64,000 nucleotides of DNA from assembly GCF_034702125.1 (NCBI RefSeq), contig NC_085878.1:16085740-16149739 (forward strand). Direction: 5' to 3'. The translations under genes were made by a program, and so were the position numbers. The stretch comes from Engraulis encrasicolus. Its lineage: Eukaryota; Chordata; Actinopteri; Clupeiformes; Engraulidae. The notes under the pieces are model-generated. The model did not search any database and was not told where the DNA came from. It saw only the letters and a program-made list of their open reading frames with translations. Below are positions 60,872-64,000 of this stretch, one piece after another (positions within the stretch are counted from its first letter, which is position 1; the number at the start of each line of letters is the position of its first letter).

Positions 60872-61285
60872 AACTAAATGTAGGAGTATGTGTCGGCCAA
60901 ATGGCCCTTTCTAAAACCCATTTAAAAGTTCAAATGCCCAATTCACAGAAGACAGACAGGAGGTTTTAAAAATAACGACTCATTTTTCTTATGAGTTAAA
61001 ACTAGATTGTCCTCTAAAAGCAGCACTTATTGCAAGGGAGTCTTTATGACGCCCTGGTGGTCCTTGTCCCTTGATGAAAGCTCCCAGAAACCAAAGCCAA
61101 TGTCCAAAACCCAAATCCTGTTTGGGAGTCCGAGTTCAGGTGTTCTGTTGGCCAAAGGGGGTCTCCGGGGACGTCAGTTACTCCATGCGGATCCAGCACA
61201 CCTTGGCTGCAAAGAACAAGTGCCAGTTTCTGGTTTGAAGGCAATCAAGCACCGAAATCAATGATTTGGTACTGAGGATTCTTAC
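60872..61285. other. Unique sequence, no feature seen
   Basis: Mixed sequence. On the minus strand an acceptor-like TTCTTTGCAG lies near 61,209-61,218, downstream of the candidate exon. Confidence 0.4.
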
Positions 61286-61377
61286 GTCCGTTTCGTAGTG
61301 TTTGGAGGCGCGGTGCAGCTCCAGCTCACTCCAAATCCTCCTGTCCTGGTCGTGGTCAACAGCCAGCACACTTCGGG
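61286..61377 (-). other. Candidate 92-nt exon of an unidentified minus-strand gene (weak)
   Basis: On the minus strand a pyrimidine-rich CTTGTCTTTTAG precedes 92 nt, followed by a consensus donor GTAAGA (61,280-61,285). One frame is open throughout and gives a charged 30-residue peptide (it begins RSVLAVDHDQDRR). Upstream on the same strand a donor-like GTAAGC lies near 61,448-61,453, several ATG codons lie between 61,470 and 61,620, and a TATAAAGG box lies at 61,594-61,601. A further acceptor-like TTTGCAG lies downstream. The phase of the upstream donor does not fit this frame simply. I do not recognise the peptide. Confidence 0.3.
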
Positions 61378-62795
61378 CTAAAAGACAAGGGGAGCAGGGC
61401 AACAAAGATGACACAGTGAGAACAAGGAGTACACATACAAAGGGGTTGCTTACTTTCCTTTGGCGAAGGGCTTTGAACATTGGCTGACTTGGTCCATCCC
61501 AGTCCAGTCCGGTCCAGTTCGGTTTGTTCATCCTGTCTTCCCCCCATCACGGTCTGATCCCCCACCAAATGCAGGAGCCTCTGAAAACCTACCCCTTTAT
61601 ACTGTTCCCCATCATGTTTGTAGAGCACTGATTGACCAAGTCGCAGTTGTTCCGGAAGCAGCTCGCCTCAAAGCAATTAGGAAGTCATTAGTGATGAGAT
61701 GAGCCAATGAGAGGTGAGACGTAAGGCAGTTAATTAGGTGCAAACGGAAAAACACAGAAAACCAAGGAATCACTGCAACTAAAATATGCAAAATAAAACA
61801 GAGCAAACCTAAAACACTTAAAAGCACTGCAAACATAAACCCCAGCAAACCAATAAAAAAGATAAAATCCCCACATACTCTTGGCTAACATATCTAGATT
61901 TTTCAACTACATAAATGCATGAACGCTTCTTACCAGTCATCGGACAGATGTCAGTTACATAAATAGTCGCATTTGCTGTTGAAGTAAACGTGGAGTCAAT
62001 AATAACTAGAAAGATGAGGTGACACAGTTACCAGACACCAGATGATTGGGAAGAACAACTGCAATTGCAACTACAAATGAAAAGGTTCCCTTTCAGGAAG
62101 ACATCCAAGAACAGAGAGCAGCATGCAGGTGTAGAGGAAGACAGCACAAAGCAAGCTTATAACATTTCCTCTCATAATTAAAATGGGCAAATAGCCCCTA
62201 TTCATCCCTTTGATGGTCATGCTAAAACAAGGCAACCTCCTACAATTACGTACACGCCGTGTAATATTTTGGAGGTTAATTATGTCACGCGCGGCATCTT
62301 TCTCCTCCAACAGCCTCAATCCGTTTCTTTCTCCCATCCAATTTCCCGTAAATACAAACAAACCAACAACTGGCCTAGCAGATGCAGAACACAGAATGTG
62401 ATGCAGCATTGCCAACTGCTTGGTTTGGCCTGGCGCATTTTGGGACCAGTGCTTTACAAAAGAACGCACAATAAATACCCAGTCAGATCTACAAAGTCAT
62501 TTACTATCAAAACACTCTTCACTGTTGTCTGATTTAGTTTTTATTTATTATTTATTTCCCTCCATGTTTGACTTTTAATATGCTTTTTCTATCTGCTTCC
62601 TATAAAGTTTTGGAGCTTAACACTTTAGCATGGCTCCATGTTCTGTGAACACTCCCTGTTTATGATTGGTTATGAGTGCTGTGGTTGCATTCCAAACAGA
62701 TCATTCTCACTTTGATTGATCCCTATTTACAGAGCATTTACTGTGCACAAACATCAGACCCTCTTTTAGTCAACTGTCATTCTCTTACACTTTTG
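61378..62795. other. Unique sequence, no confident feature
   Basis: GGTCCAGTCCGGTCCAGTTCGGT-like direct repeats of 10-11 bp lie near 61,500-61,525. The rest is AT-leaning with no transposon ends. Confidence 0.4.
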
Positions 62796-62935
<140 letters not shown>

Positions 62936-63174
62936 AACAAACAGAGCAGAACATACAAGGACGGAACAGACACAATCTGATGAAAATTTGCATGAGTGCT
63001 TGATGTACCTTTAAGTGTTCACAGTCATTTACGTAAATAAAAAAACATGACAAATGACAAAAGCGACAAATTACAAAAGAGACGACCACACAAAGCAAGC
63101 AGAGTTCAGAGATATGCCAGACTGTACTGGCAGCTTTAACCCTCATGCCTAAATGAGGACTGACTTCCAGACCT
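62936..63174. other. Unique AT-rich sequence
   Basis: No supported feature. Confidence 0.4.
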
Positions 63175-63241
63175 CGAAGAGAAGAGAAGAGAAGAGAAGA
63201 GAAGAGAAGAGAAGAGAAGAGAAGAGAAGAGAAGACAAGAG
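63175..63241. repeat. (AGAGA)n pentanucleotide microsatellite
   Basis: About 13 GAAGA/AGAGA units. Confidence 0.96.
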
Positions 63242-64000
63242 AACACAGGATGAGAAACTCTATGGTTGCAAGATTTCCTCCCCCCATTGTCACAGTACCA
63301 AAGCACCAGACCAACGCCACATCACACAGACTCGCATCTAAACACACATTTCCCAATTTGTGGCCGTTGTTGTGTCAGCCGCCCTGCCATGTACAAGCAC
63401 AACATGTACGTCTGTAGTCATCACTTTTATGAGTGGGCTTTACCTCACCCCATGATGAGCGTAAACTTGCATGGCAATCGCCTGGCTCTCTCCGGAACCT
63501 TGTGTACTTCCGCTCAGCTTCTTGAGCTTACACAAGGGTCTGAAGGATCTTCAGATTCACCCCTTCTTCCGAACCAAAATGCAGTAGAACCAGTCAAGTT
63601 AGCAAGATTTTCAGTACTGTGACTTAGTCAATGTTTTTGCGATGGGAAAAATAAGTGAAACGCGACACACAATTGTTTCAGACAACATTTACGGCTCGCA
63701 TGGACTCACTCGTCGACAATGATTCTGTAATTTCAAGTGAACTCGATTTGAATCTGTGAGTAGTTAAAGTAGCACCTCATTAAAATGTCAGACAAGTGGT
63801 TTCCCTAATCATGTTCAAGGGTTTTTAAAAATAAAACCTCACCTTCGCAGACCTACAGTATGCATATGGCGTAGCTCCAGATGGAGCAAGGCAAAACCCA
63901 GTCATCTGGCGAGAAATGCACAAGATACAAAAACATCCTTTTCCGCGTCCCAATTAATGAACATAGACACTATGGAACACAGACACAAGCACATAAATAG
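63242..64000. other. Unique sequence, no feature seen
   Basis: Mixed sequence to the end of the window with no recognisable gene or repeat. Confidence 0.4.

Overview
The window looks like non-coding DNA from a ray-finned (teleost) fish. The evidence is the very dense long (GT/CA)n and (GA/CT)n arrays, a Tc1-type transposon, several hAT-type non-autonomous elements with 8-bp target-site duplications, and an endogenous retrovirus whose envelope remnant has the CX6CC signature of gamma/epsilon-type retroviruses. No species is assigned. I found no complete protein-coding gene, no rRNA and no CRISPR. Nearly all long open frames are translations of CA/GT or GA/CT repeats (poly Cys-Val, Thr-His, Leu-Ser or Arg-Glu) and are not genes. 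Three short segments have good splice-site pairs and are listed only as candidate exons (24,155-24,189 +; 48,726-48,791 +; 61,286-61,377 -).

Layout. 1-14 kb: GT arrays, an AT-rich and partly GC-rich unique stretch (2.4-6.7 kb), a degenerate GTATGT-type minisatellite (6.78-7.28 kb), a (CTAT)n array, and a possible regulatory block with two TAATTCCTCTYATTAG motifs near 11.46 kb. 14.1-14.8 kb: one hAT-like element nested inside another, each with an exact 8-bp duplication. 16.4-18.6 kb: a Tc1-type element that is palindromic (two inverted 3' halves) and is itself interrupted by a roughly 650-bp foldback insertion. 20.5-21.5 kb: a MITE next to a solo retroviral LTR. 25.59-30.64 kb: a deleted provirus on the minus strand with two nearly identical 570-bp LTRs, a PBS, a polypurine tract, a gag zinc-knuckle remnant and an env transmembrane remnant, but no recognisable pol. 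30.82-32.70 kb: a 1.87-kb element with 20-bp perfect terminal inverted repeats. 33-43 kb: mostly unique DNA with GA, CT and CA arrays. 43.24-43.83 kb: a foldback element rich in the motif GTGTCCAGGAGCACGGA. 45.6-56.1 kb: five short inverted-repeat elements, two with good duplications. 56-64 kb: GT, GA, CT and CA arrays, a tandem duplication around a CA array, and an AGAGA-type pentanucleotide array.

Functionally the window is best read as an intergenic or intronic stretch that has accumulated simple repeats and transposons. The most informative parts are the mobile elements. The retrovirus has young LTRs around a badly decayed interior, and the Tc1 copy has two 3' ends. Both suggest non-autonomous or recombinant origins.
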